A DNA stretch of 33,739 nt. Source: a virus. Below, one piece after another: positions 1-6,418 of the stretch (position 1 is the first letter of the stretch; every line of letters begins with the position of its first letter). The position numbers and the translations under genes were made by a program. The stretch spans positions 1-33,739 of IMG/VR virus record IMGVR_UViG_3300025770_000057; one strand, given 5' to 3'. The notes below the pieces were generated by a model that was not told where the DNA came from, did no database searches, and saw only the letters and a list, made by a program, of their open reading frames with translations.

Positions 1-495
1 GTAGTGACTTGTGCTGTTAGAAGTGTCTGTAAAATCATACCTTACATTAATATCGAAGTCTGTTTGAGTGCCTCTAGATATAGACAGATTATCAGATCCA
101 GATTGGTAGCTACCACAGTTAATACTGCCACAACCTGTAGAACTATATGTCCTAATTTGTGTTGTTGCTTCACCATCTGCTCCAGTTATTGTTACTGTTG
201 AGGTAACTGTAGAATTATAATTGTTCCAATGCCAATATCTAAAAGAATGGCTTGATGTAAAACCATCTTGTAATTGTGCCTCAGTTAAATTTGCATCGTC
301 TTTTAAACTTACATCATCAGACTTAATATATGTATTATTAACAGCAGCAACTGTACTGTTGCCGTGTCTGCCAGTAGCAGTACCAGACCAACCTGTAGAA
401 AAATCTTGACTAATTAAATTATTTGTTGTGGTTTCTTCTGCTGAAGTTGTGTGGGTTAACATCATCAACAAACTTATTAATACGATAAACCGCAT
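1..495 (-). CDS. Secreted protein, second copy (3' end cut by window edge)
   Basis: This open frame starts with ATG at 495 and runs without a stop to base 1, so only the first 165 residues are visible. It begins with a signal peptide (about residues 1-19, hydrophobic core VLISLLMML). A Ser/Thr/Asn-rich, probably beta-structured domain follows, with a close cysteine pair in the segment GCGSINCG. It is a paralogue of the N-terminus of the secreted gene at 1608-3242: about 20 substitutions over roughly 145 mature residues, with two residues missing at the signal-peptide end. The start lies inside the 37-aa ORF at 419-532, in another frame, and the ribosome site GGAGCAGG falls within that ORF. 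Function is unknown; export to the periplasm or cell surface is inferred from the signal peptide. Whether this copy also has a Glu/Met-rich tail cannot be seen here. Confidence 0.8.
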   Translation of the reverse strand, partial: MRFIVLISLLMMLTHTTSAEETTTNNLISQDFSTGWSGTATGRHGNSTVAAVNNTYIKSDDVSLKDDANLTEAQLQDGFTSSHSFRYWHWNNYNSTVTSTVTITGADGEATTQIRTYSSTGCGSINCGSYQSGSDNLSISRGTQTDFDINVRYDFTDTSNSTSHY

Positions 496-532
496 AACCT
501 GCTCCTATTATCATTATCATTAACCAAATCAT
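419..532 (-). CDS. 37-aa membrane peptide overlapping the secreted protein out of frame (copy 2)
   Basis: This short ORF starts at ATG 532, which overlaps the TGA of the upstream 69-aa gene (ATGA), and stops with TAA at 419. The first 16 residues form one hydrophobic span and the C-terminus is basic and Asn-rich. Its last 77 nt overlap, in a different frame, the 5' end of the secreted protein gene at 1-495. It aligns without gaps over residues 1-33 to the ORF at 3178-3279. Shared positions are MIW 1-3, I8, G10, YA 13-14, Y16, NKF 19-21, D23, VNP 25-27 and NF 29-30. Conservation in two copies, the ATGA junction and the preserved membrane span in the non-overlapping half argue that it is expressed. 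A small holin, spanin-like peptide or translational coupler are possibilities; function is unknown. Confidence 0.68.
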   Translation of the reverse strand: MIWLMIMIIGAGYAVYRINKFVDDVNPHNFSRRNHNK

Positions 533-738
533 TTTAAAATAAGTTTAAGAATTGATTTCTCACCTAAATAAATTTCGGTCTCTGCCATAGACTTTATGCA
601 CTGATATTGTATGTGTTTTTTAGAATCACGCATTGCAATTCTTTTACCTTTTAAACAATCTGACATAGATTCTTGTATTCTGTGTTCCTTGATCTCTCCG
701 TTGATTATCATTAATAGGGCTACCACTAGCTCTGTCAT
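529..738 (-). CDS. Small conserved-type hypothetical protein (69 aa)
   Basis: The product begins with a hydrophobic, possibly membrane-inserted stretch (TELVVALLMII). A more polar part follows with cysteines in SDCLKGKR and QYQCIKS. The start overlaps the stop of the upstream 56-aa gene (ATGA at 735-738), and the stop overlaps the start of the 37-aa membrane peptide at 532, so the gene sits in a tight translational chain. An uncleaved N-terminal anchor with a short cysteine-containing domain outside the cytoplasm would fit, perhaps with one disulfide. It sits with other small membrane proteins in the left-end cluster, but I do not recognise a named family and assign no function. Confidence 0.7.
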   Translation of the reverse strand: MTELVVALLMIINGEIKEHRIQESMSDCLKGKRIAMRDSKKHIQYQCIKSMAETEIYLGEKSILKLILK

Positions 739-905
739 ACTGTTTTACCTTTGTTGGGTCCTTCTTTCAGTACATATTTCTGTGTACCGTGCTTACCTGT
801 TTCTACTTCTTTTTTTAAATCTTTTGCTAGACTCGCAGCTTTGTTCTCTTTGTTTATCTGTGCTATGTGATCTAATACTTTTCTATTAATGCGCCCCGTT
901 GCCAT
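735..905 (-). CDS. Small basic hypothetical protein (56 aa)
   Basis: ATG at 905 lies within the 3' end of the gene at 886-1266, and the TGA at 735-737 overlaps the next ATG at 738. The product is lysine-rich and helix-prone in its first 35 residues (RINRKVLDHIAQINKENKAA). It ends in a polar tail with GTQKYVLKEGPNKGKTV and has no membrane segment or cysteine. Overlaps at both ends and the absence of any other gene in this stretch support it as real despite its length. It is probably cytoplasmic. Function unknown; a nucleic-acid contact is conceivable from the charge but not shown. Confidence 0.65.
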   Translation of the reverse strand: MATGRINRKVLDHIAQINKENKAASLAKDLKKEVETGKHGTQKYVLKEGPNKGKTV

Positions 906-1266
906 TTGCCCTTACCTTATCTTTTAAATCTTCTATATCACTTAATGCTTTTTCTAATTGATCTCTTAAAAATTCTATATTAACTTTGTTTGTCATATTC
1001 ATCTCTTGAGTCTCTTCCATTTTCTCTACAGATTTATACAAATCCTCGATTAAAAAATGTTGCTCCTGGTCTGTTGGAACCTGTTCACTTTTTTTAAGCA
1101 AATCATTTTCAAACAACTCACGTGATGTCTCTAACGATACCAATCTTGAAGTCAGCTCGGTATATGCGAAGACGCCCATTGCAACGAGAATAATTAGACT
1201 AGCTACGGTTTTCATCGGCATCTGTACGGCGGCCGACTCCGATATGTTTAAGGGTTTGTCTGACAT
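886..1266 (-). CDS. Single-span membrane protein with coiled coil (126 aa)
   Basis: The product has a short polar N-terminus and one transmembrane segment (about residues 19-37, TVASLIILVAMGVFAY). A long charged heptad-like helix to the C-terminus follows (ELTSRLVSLE, then SVEKMEETQ and EKALSDIEDLKDKV). This topology, one N-terminal anchor and an extended coiled coil outside, is that of inner-membrane spanins (Rz-type) and of some virion or adhesion proteins, so a lysis role is one option. It follows the 117-aa anchor/coiled-coil gene by one base and overlaps the 56-aa gene at its 3' end. Start choice rests on ATG 1266 right after the upstream stop. The family looks like one recurring in pelagiphage-type contigs, but I cannot name it. 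Confidence 0.72.
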   Translation of the reverse strand: MSDKPLNISESAAVQMPMKTVASLIILVAMGVFAYTELTSRLVSLETSRELFENDLLKKSEQVPTDQEQHFLIEDLYKSVEKMEETQEMNMTNKVNIEFLRDQLEKALSDIEDLKDKVRANGNGAH

Positions 1267-1267
1267 T

Positions 1268-1621
1268 TTAATTTGATAGTGGATTTTTCGTAGATACCTT
1301 TATCTCTTCTATTTGAACTTTTAATAATTCGATTTCTTTTTTATTTATTTGACTAATAGTATGACCATGCTCAGTATCATGTGTATGTTCTACTACGTCA
1401 TGAGTATGTGATGTGTCAACATTCTCTAGTTTATTAACTTTTTCTTCTAATACTGCAAGCTTACTTTCAATTGCTGATGTATCAACAACAGACTCTTCTT
1501 TAGCTTCTATTGCATCTAATTTAGTCACAATTTCGCCATATTTAACAAAACCTCCGCCTATTGCAACTATCGCTGCAATCAAAGCTGCTATTCCTGCAAG
1601 TTGATCTTTAAGTTTGCCCAT
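1268..1621 (-). CDS. Membrane-anchored coiled-coil protein with His-rich segment (117 aa)
   Basis: An N-terminal hydrophobic segment (about residues 9-27, GIAALIAAIVAIGGGFV) is followed by an acidic coiled coil (KLDAIEAKEES to VLEEKVNKLEN). A histidine cluster comes next around residues 72-88 (SHTHDVVEHTHDTEHGHT), then a second helical part (KKEIELLKVQIEEIK). The His-Thr-His-Asp pattern could bind Zn or another divalent metal, as comparable HxH motifs do in phage fibre tips and metal transporters; this is inference. The start overlaps the 3' end of the 544-aa secreted gene by 14 nt. Like the next gene it is a one-span anchor with an external coiled coil, so the two may act as a pair, for example in lysis. 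Confidence 0.72.
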   Translation of the reverse strand: MGKLKDQLAGIAALIAAIVAIGGGFVKYGEIVTKLDAIEAKEESVVDTSAIESKLAVLEEKVNKLENVDTSHTHDVVEHTHDTEHGHTISQINKKEIELLKVQIEEIKVSTKNPLSN

Positions 1622-3242
1622 TTTTTAACATCTCCAATTCATACAAAAGCCGTTGCTTCTTAAGATTAAGTTCTCCAAGTTTTCTTGCTTTGATCTCCAT
1701 CTTATCATTTTGGATATAAGTTGCAAGACTCTTATCTGCATAAATTAACCTACTATCAAATATAGGTAATTGCTCTAAATATATGTTTTTTGGCTTATAA
1801 AACTGTGTATTTGCGTATGCATTTAATGATGCTTGTTCACTTGTCATTGCATCCATTTTTATAATATTTTTAATAGCTAAATTTTTAGAAATATCTTTAA
1901 TATCTTTGTCAACTTTGTCCATTATTCTGGCAAGATTTTTGACAATAGCTTTTTTCTGTTGTATCTTTTTTTGTTGGGCAAGCTTCTTAGTCTGAACAGC
2001 GGACTTTCTAGGAGTCTCGCTATCAGATTTCTCTTCTTTAACTTCTTCTTTTTCTTCATTAGTTGCTTCTACCATTTTAGTAGGCTCTTCTTCAACAGCT
2101 TCTTCTTTAGCCATCTCTGTGTTTTCTTCTTCTATCATTTCTTCTTCAGCCATTTCAGTGTTTTCTTCTTCAGCCATTTCTTCTTGGAATGTTTCAGTCA
2201 TCGCAGGTTTCTCTTCCATCATCTCTTCTTCTTGAAAAGTTTCAGCCATTGCAGGTTTCTCTTCCATCATCTCTTCTTCTTGAAAAGTTTCTCCGTTCTC
2301 GGTTGATTCCATGAATATGGGTTCATCTTCTGTGACGAATGATTCCTCTTCCTGAGAAACCATCGGTAAGAATGTTGCAACGATTTCGTTTGATTCTTCA
2401 TAAATTTCCTCTATCATTTCCTCGTTTTCAAAGGTAAGCATTGGGCCATCTTCAAACGCCATACCTTCATCTTCCATAGAAAAGTCTTGCTCTTCCATAA
2501 AGAAATCCTCTATAAATTCTTCTGCAAATGTAAATGTCTCCATTTCCATAGGCATCTCCATTTCAAACTGTGGCTCCTCGCTAAAAGTAAAAGTCTCTTC
2601 TTCAAAAGTAAATTCCTCCATATCTTCAAAGATTTCTTCTTGTAAATCTTCAAAAATAGTATTTATTTCATCTTGAATAGACTGATCTATAGGTTCTGAT
2701 TCATAAGCGACTGTAAGAGAAGGCTCTTTTAAGTCTACAGAATAGTGACTTGTGCTATTTGAAGTGTCTGTAAAATTATATCTAACATCTATATCATAAT
2801 CAGTTTGAGTATTTCGAGATACAGAAAGAGTGTCAGCGCCAGATTGATAGCTACCACAGTTAATACTACCACAACCAGTAGAGCTATATGTCCGAATTTG
2901 TGTTGTTGCTTCACCATCTGCTCCTGTTATTGTGACTGTTGAGGTGACTGTGGAATCATAGTTATTCCAATGCCAATATTTAAATGAGTGATTAGTAGTA
3001 AAGCCATCTTGTAGTTGAGGTTCTGTTAAATTTGCGTCGTCTTTTAAACTTATATCGTCAGATTGTATATATGTATTATTAACTGCAGCTACAACACCAT
3101 TACCATGTCTTTGAGTCGCAGTACCAGACCATTTGGAAGAAAAATCTTGGCTAAGTAAATTATTTGTTGTTGTTTCTTCACTTTTTATGGAAGTTGTAAG
3201 GATTAACATAATCAGCAAACTTATTAACGCTGTATATCGCAT
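1608..3242 (-). CDS. Secreted protein with Glu/Met-rich repeats (544 aa)
   Basis: A signal peptide (residues 1-21, core ALISLLIMLIL) leads into a Ser/Thr/Asn-rich domain of about 155 residues with a cysteine pair in GCGSINCG. This part is duplicated at 1-495. From about residue 185 to 410 the protein is extremely acidic and methionine-rich, built on degenerate EEE-x-M units; two near-identical 16-residue units are EEEMMEEKPAMAETFQ-like. A basic, helical C-terminal domain follows (QTKKLAQQKKIQQKK, then KARKLGELNLKKQRL). The ribosome site is AGGAGGA. The 5' end overlaps the 33-aa membrane peptide ORF. Charge separation (acidic middle, basic end) suggests an extended or self-associating exported protein. 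Function is unknown; envelope disruption, receptor masking or metal binding are all speculative. Confidence 0.82.
   Translation of the reverse strand: MRYTALISLLIMLILTTSIKSEETTTNNLLSQDFSSKWSGTATQRHGNGVVAAVNNTYIQSDDISLKDDANLTEPQLQDGFTTNHSFKYWHWNNYDSTVTSTVTITGADGEATTQIRTYSSTGCGSINCGSYQSGADTLSVSRNTQTDYDIDVRYNFTDTSNSTSHYSVDLKEPSLTVAYESEPIDQSIQDEINTIFEDLQEEIFEDMEEFTFEEETFTFSEEPQFEMEMPMEMETFTFAEEFIEDFFMEEQDFSMEDEGMAFEDGPMLTFENEEMIEEIYEESNEIVATFLPMVSQEEESFVTEDEPIFMESTENGETFQEEEMMEEKPAMAETFQEEEMMEEKPAMTETFQEEMAEEENTEMAEEEMIEEENTEMAKEEAVEEEPTKMVEATNEEKEEVKEEKSDSETPRKSAVQTKKLAQQKKIQQKKAIVKNLARIMDKVDKDIKDISKNLAIKNIIKMDAMTSEQASLNAYANTQFYKPKNIYLEQLPIFDSRLIYADKSLATYIQNDKMEIKARKLGELNLKKQRLLYELEMLKNGQT
2184..2279. 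repeat. Two 48-bp tandem repeats in the Glu/Met-rich region
   Basis: Two adjacent 48-bp units (2184-2231 and 2232-2279) differ at only a few bases, and a partial third unit continues from 2280. Each encodes 16 residues of the acidic region of the secreted protein (EEEMMEEKPAM core). The length is a multiple of three, so copy-number change keeps the frame. Confidence 0.85.
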
Positions 3243-3279
3243 AACATCCTCCTACTATTATTCCTATTATCCAGATCAT
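3178..3279 (-). CDS. 33-aa membrane peptide overlapping the secreted protein out of frame (copy 1)
   Basis: ATG at 3279 overlaps the TGA of the upstream 241-aa gene (ATGA), and the stop is TGA at 3178. Residues 1-16 are hydrophobic (MIWIIGIIVGGCYAIY). The tail is polar, with NKF, VNP and NF, and ends in HKK. The last 65 nt overlap the 5' end of the 544-aa secreted gene in another frame, and the AGGAGGA ribosome site for that gene lies inside this ORF. It matches the ORF at 419-532 position for position over 33 residues. Two conserved copies with the same overlap make chance unlikely. It should insert in the cytoplasmic membrane with its basic tail inside or its tail outside; orientation cannot be decided here. 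Candidate roles: small holin, spanin-type partner, or a coupler that sets expression of the secreted protein. Confidence 0.7.
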   Translation of the reverse strand: MIWIIGIIVGGCYAIYSVNKFADYVNPYNFHKK

Positions 3280-4001
3280 CTAGGATCTTTCCATTTTATT
3301 TTCTTTTTAGCTTTTTCCATATCTTTATCTAAAGCGTCTAATTCTTTTGTCATTTCGGCTTCTTCTTTAAATCTTTTCTTTTCAGCTAATGCTGCTTCTT
3401 TAGCTATTTTCTTTTCTTTTTTCTCTCTAGCCTTCATACGTTTAACATAGATATCGTAATCAGGTCTTTCATGATCATATTTAGACCACAATGATTTTGC
3501 TTCTTTACCAATTTTACCATCTATTGGGCAAGGAGTACCAGCTTGAATCATTGATTCAAACACACGCTCATCTTGGCAGAGAATTGCAACTGCTGCAACT
3601 TTCATACCGAAGTCGTTCAAAATTCTTGCTAACTTTAATCGTTCACAATTTTCATCAATCACATGCTTTCCTCCAGAAAGTCCAAGCCCAAATGTTTGTA
3701 CACCCATTGAAACTCCAACAGCGCAAACGTCTTGTGTCATAGAATTATAAGAAGGTGCTGCAGCCGAAGGTGGTGCAGATCTTATATCTGAGTTTGTGGT
3801 ATTGTTAGTTGTAGATGTAGATTCGGAACCTGATTCATAAGTAGTTGTAGCAGTTGACTCATATCCACCATCGATACTTGTGTTTGAACCTGAGGTATTC
3901 GTTTGTGTAGTGTCTGCTTTAGCTGGTCTTGCACAAAGAGCTAATGTCACTAGCATTATGATTAAAAATCCTGTGACATAATAATTCATAAATCTATCCA
4001 T
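3276..4001 (-). CDS. Exported four-cysteine protein with charged C-terminal helix (241 aa)
   Basis: A signal peptide (about residues 1-29, hydrophobic core VTGFLIIMLVTLAL, cleavage-like ARPAKA-D) precedes a Ser/Thr/Asn-rich low-complexity linker to about residue 85. A compact domain with four cysteines follows at about residues 92-160 (QDVCAVG, ENCERLK, AILCQDE, GTPCPIDG), probably forming two disulfides in the periplasm. From about 180 the protein is a Lys/Glu-rich helix. Domains of this kind occur in hypothetical proteins of marine phages, but I know no function. It overlaps the 56-aa Cys-rich gene upstream by 8 nt and the 33-aa peptide downstream by 4 nt. Its place in the membrane/secreted cluster suggests an envelope-directed late or host-takeover role. 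Confidence 0.75.
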   Translation of the reverse strand: MDRFMNYYVTGFLIIMLVTLALCARPAKADTTQTNTSGSNTSIDGGYESTATTTYESGSESTSTTNNTTNSDIRSAPPSAAAPSYNSMTQDVCAVGVSMGVQTFGLGLSGGKHVIDENCERLKLARILNDFGMKVAAVAILCQDERVFESMIQAGTPCPIDGKIGKEAKSLWSKYDHERPDYDIYVKRMKAREKKEKKIAKEAALAEKKRFKEEAEMTKELDALDKDMEKAKKKIKWKDPR

Positions 4002-4164
4002 CGTATTTTATTTCATTTTCATAAGACATATCCGTCCCATGATCCTTTTCTTTTTTATATTCTCTTTTACATTGACAATCGTCGCAAACACATAAACCAT
4101 ATTCATCTGAGTGTAACTCTTCCTTACAATGGCAACCGTGACTACATTTTTTACATTTTGTCAT
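3994..4164 (-). CDS. Small cysteine-rich probable metal-binding protein (56 aa)
   Basis: I chose ATG at 4164, which has a GAGG ribosome site six bases upstream, over an in-frame TTG at 4176. The product starts TKCKKCSHGCHC and continues with LCVCDDCQC, giving eight cysteines plus histidines. That is enough for one or two Zn or Fe sites in a rubredoxin- or zinc-finger-like knuckle. The remainder is acidic and hydrophilic. It is probably cytoplasmic, since no signal peptide is visible. The stop overlaps the next start by 8 nt. No named family recognised; Zn binding is inferred from the cysteine spacing. Confidence 0.7.
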   Translation of the reverse strand: MTKCKKCSHGCHCKEELHSDEYGLCVCDDCQCKREYKKEKDHGTDMSYENEIKYDG

Positions 4165-4202
4165 TTTTTTCCTCAATTTGGATGAGCCACATAATTGCCT
4201 TC

Positions 4203-4231
4203 ATCTAACGCAAGTATGTGAGCGCAGTCAA
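4203..4231 (-). promoter_or_regulatory. Weak candidate sigma70-type promoter for the left-end gene cluster
   Basis: Reading leftward, TTGACT (4226-4231) is followed after 17 bp by TTAGAT (4203-4208) in the 80-bp gap upstream of the Cys-rich gene. The -35 is good and the -10 matches only three of six consensus bases. Location at the head of the membrane/secreted gene cluster is the main support. Confidence 0.3.
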
Positions 4232-4244
4232 CAGTAAATAAATA

Positions 4245-4361
4245 TTAATTAGTAATTAAATGTACTACTATAATGACAGCAACTACAACTACAGCTGTAG
4301 CCTTTTTGTTGCTTATTGCTAAGTTCCATATTCTCTTAGCGTTTTGTATTACTTTTTCCAT
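4245..4361 (-). CDS. 38-aa single-span membrane peptide
   Basis: ATG at 4361 has a strong ribosome site (GGAGGAG, 6-7 bases upstream), which decides this start over longer readings that run into the polymerase gene. The product has a basic amphipathic N-terminus (MEKVIQNAKRIWNLAISNKK) and a C-terminal transmembrane segment (TAVVVVAVIIVVHLI). It sits 13 bases after the DNA polymerase stop and before the secreted/membrane cluster. Size and topology, a positively charged cytosolic part followed by one span, fit a small holin, antiholin or other membrane toxin-like phage peptide, but sequence alone does not decide. No family recognised. Confidence 0.7.
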   Translation of the reverse strand: MEKVIQNAKRIWNLAISNKKATAVVVVAVIIVVHLITN

Positions 4362-4374
4362 AATTCTCCTCCGG

Positions 4375-6240
4375 TTAATCGTAAATATCCCCCCAATTTT
4401 CACCTGATTCATAATCAACTTTATTAGGGACATGTAAACTAACAGCATTTTGCATAATATCAATGATTTTATTTGCATGTTCTTTGGACTCTATTGATAT
4501 ATCTAATTCATCATGTATCTGTATATGAGGTATAATTTTTTCTTCATATAAATCTAACATTGCTTTTTTTGTCATGTCTGCTGCACTACCTTGAATCAAT
4601 TTGTTTAAAGCTTTGTAAGTGTACGCTCTTCTAATATTGTTTTCTCCAAATTTAGAACTAGCCTCATCCCATGTCATTGGACTTGTAAGTCTTCCAGGTC
4701 TAAATGCAGCTTCTTCCCACGTATCAAATCTACATCTTCGGCCAAGTAAGGTTGTGATATATCCATTTCTTTGTGAATCTCTTGAAGTATTATTCATTAA
4801 GTCTTTAACAAAAGGTACACGACTATGATATTTTTCAAATAATTTTTCAGCTTCTTCTTTAGTATTCAAACCTAGCTCTGCCTGAAGTTTAGCTTTACCC
4901 ATTCCATAAAACAATCCTAAGTTAATTGTTTTAGCTTGAATTCTTTCTATACCTGCCATGTCTGCTACAGTTTGGTGGAAGTCTACATCGTTGTTCTTAA
5001 ATCTTTCTACTATATTTTTAACTTCATCATCTTCTCTAAGTTTCGGGCTAGCTGCTGCATAGTGAACTACTAGTCTTGGCTCTTGTTGTGAATAGTCAAA
5101 GCATCCCCAGATATGATTTCTCTCTGGTAAAAATAATGATCTAATCATTGGTCCTAAATCTTTATTTCTTGCTGGGACCTGCTGGAGATTTGGATTCGAG
5201 TATGAAAATCTTCCGGTTACTGTTCCTCCTTTTTCACCTCTTACTGGATTTATATCTGCATGTATTCTACCTTTATATTGATACTTAATAATTGTATCAA
5301 TAAATGTTGTATGGGCCTTGTTTATTTCTCTAGCTTTTGCTATACATTGAACCAATGGGTGTTTATGCACCTGTAAAAAATTTTTAGTAAAGGAAGGTGC
5401 TTTTGTTTTTGCGGTTCGTTCAAAAGGTAAGTTTAATTTTTCAAAGATTTTACCAATCGATCTTGCTGCCCATATTTGAACATCTTCTCCTGTTTCTTTT
5501 TTTATTTTTAGCAATAACTGCTTTTCTTGTTCAGATAATTTATTTTTTAATAAGTGAGCGCGTTCAACGTCTACTCGGACGCCCTTAACTTTCATATCGA
5601 TTAAACATGGAAACAGTCTAGTTTCTAAATCAAATACTTCAGTTAAATTTTCTTTTCTAATGTCTAATGACAAGTGTTTAAATAGTTTTAAAGTTAGTTC
5701 AGCATCTTTTTCTGCATAGTTTCCAACATACATAGCTGGAAGTTTATACATTTCAGCTTTAGGATCAGCTCCTGCTTTTTCAGCTGCAGTAGTTAAAAGA
5801 CCTTCATCTTTAACTTCTCCTAAGAGATCATAACAAAGACTATTTAAAGAATAAGAAAATCTATTCTCATTTACTAAAGCTGCCATAACCATTGTATCAA
5901 TAATATGTCCATTTACATTGATGTTATATGATCTTAGCCAACACATATCGTACATAGCGTTGTGAAATAATTTTGTTGATGGAAGATTACAAATTTCTTG
6001 AAGCCAATCTAAAACTTTTTGTTTAGGTAAATTTCCTTCTCTGTGTGCAATAGGAAAGTATCCGGACCATCCTTCAACAGCTACGGCTATCCCTATTATC
6101 TCACCTTCACCTACTAAAGATCCAGAACCCCTTGATTTTAAATTAGGGTCCCTTGTCTCTAAGTCGATTGCTATATATTTATGTTCTTTTAAATCTGGAA
6201 AATTTTCGGGACAAACCCATTCTGTTGCTGCACTAAACAT
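4375..6240 (-). CDS. polA: DNA polymerase family A with 3'-5' exonuclease
   Basis: This is the replicative phage DNA polymerase. The N-terminal 3'-5' proofreading domain has all its acidic residues: D26 and E28 (IDLET), D98 (HNAMYD) and Y175/D179 (YAEKD). The polymerase domain has motif A at D382 (DYSQQEP) and motif B around 433-443 (R-x3-K-x3-L-x3-Y-G). Motif C is H576-D577-E578. No 5'-3' exonuclease domain is present; 621 aa is normal for a phage enzyme of this class. In motif B the residue equivalent to E. coli F762 is Leu441, a substitution associated in published work with slower, more faithful synthesis and proposed to mark less virulent or temperate lifestyles. It follows the zinc-ribbon gene with an 8-nt overlap and ends the replication operon. 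Confidence 0.97.
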   Translation of the reverse strand: MFSAATEWVCPENFPDLKEHKYIAIDLETRDPNLKSRGSGSLVGEGEIIGIAVAVEGWSGYFPIAHREGNLPKQKVLDWLQEICNLPSTKLFHNAMYDMCWLRSYNINVNGHIIDTMVMAALVNENRFSYSLNSLCYDLLGEVKDEGLLTTAAEKAGADPKAEMYKLPAMYVGNYAEKDAELTLKLFKHLSLDIRKENLTEVFDLETRLFPCLIDMKVKGVRVDVERAHLLKNKLSEQEKQLLLKIKKETGEDVQIWAARSIGKIFEKLNLPFERTAKTKAPSFTKNFLQVHKHPLVQCIAKAREINKAHTTFIDTIIKYQYKGRIHADINPVRGEKGGTVTGRFSYSNPNLQQVPARNKDLGPMIRSLFLPERNHIWGCFDYSQQEPRLVVHYAAASPKLREDDEVKNIVERFKNNDVDFHQTVADMAGIERIQAKTINLGLFYGMGKAKLQAELGLNTKEEAEKLFEKYHSRVPFVKDLMNNTSRDSQRNGYITTLLGRRCRFDTWEEAAFRPGRLTSPMTWDEASSKFGENNIRRAYTYKALNKLIQGSAADMTKKAMLDLYEEKIIPHIQIHDELDISIESKEHANKIIDIMQNAVSLHVPNKVDYESGENWGDIYD

Positions 6241-6418
6241 TTTTTTTCTCCTTATAGTCGTTATATTCTTTTATTAATTTTTCTGAAGGGTGCCATACAT
6301 CAACAGCACAATGACACTCAGGACATGATAAGTTACTCACTATATCATAATCCTCATTATCCTCCGTATCGTGATCTCCACCCCATATTAACTCTGTATC
6401 ACAGTGCCAGCAGTTCAT
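6233..6418 (-). CDS. Small zinc-ribbon protein (61 aa)
   Basis: Two CxxC knuckles, C3-WH-C6 near the start and C32-PE-C35 (SCPECH), separated by an acidic loop, define a probable zinc ribbon. The rest is a short charged helix (EKLIKEYNDYKEKK). The gene overlaps the SET-domain gene stop by four bases (ATGA) and the DNA polymerase start by 8 nt, so it is translationally coupled to the polymerase. Small zinc ribbons next to replication genes may bind DNA or proteins of the replication machinery; that role is inferred only from context. Confidence 0.75.
   Translation of the reverse strand: MNCWHCDTELIWGGDHDTEDNEDYDIVSNLSCPECHCAVDVWHPSEKLIKEYNDYKEKKNV

Larger units (their letters stand above)
1..532. 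repeat. Duplicated cassette, copy 2 (copy 1 at 2742-3279)
   Basis: Bases 1-532 and 2742-3279 are diverged direct copies covering the small membrane ORF and the first domain of the secreted protein. The intervening DNA holds the rest of copy 1 and four other small genes. Because copy 2 reaches the window edge, its far end is not seen. Confidence 0.8.

Noticed and set aside
1959-2306. Long plus-strand frame rich in Phe/Ser opposite the Glu/Met region
   Set aside because: It is the antisense reading of GAA-rich repeats; low-complexity coding on the minus strand explains it, and no plus-strand ribosome site or promoter is seen.
4173-4235. Protein-like minus-strand stretch (VDCAHILALDEGNYVAHPN) upstream of the Cys-rich gene
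   Set aside because: No start codon between the preceding stop and this stretch, so it is at best a remnant.
4245-4478. 77-residue reading of the 38-aa membrane peptide ORF
   Set aside because: The extension lies inside the DNA polymerase gene in another frame. The ATG at 4361 has a strong GGAGGAG site.
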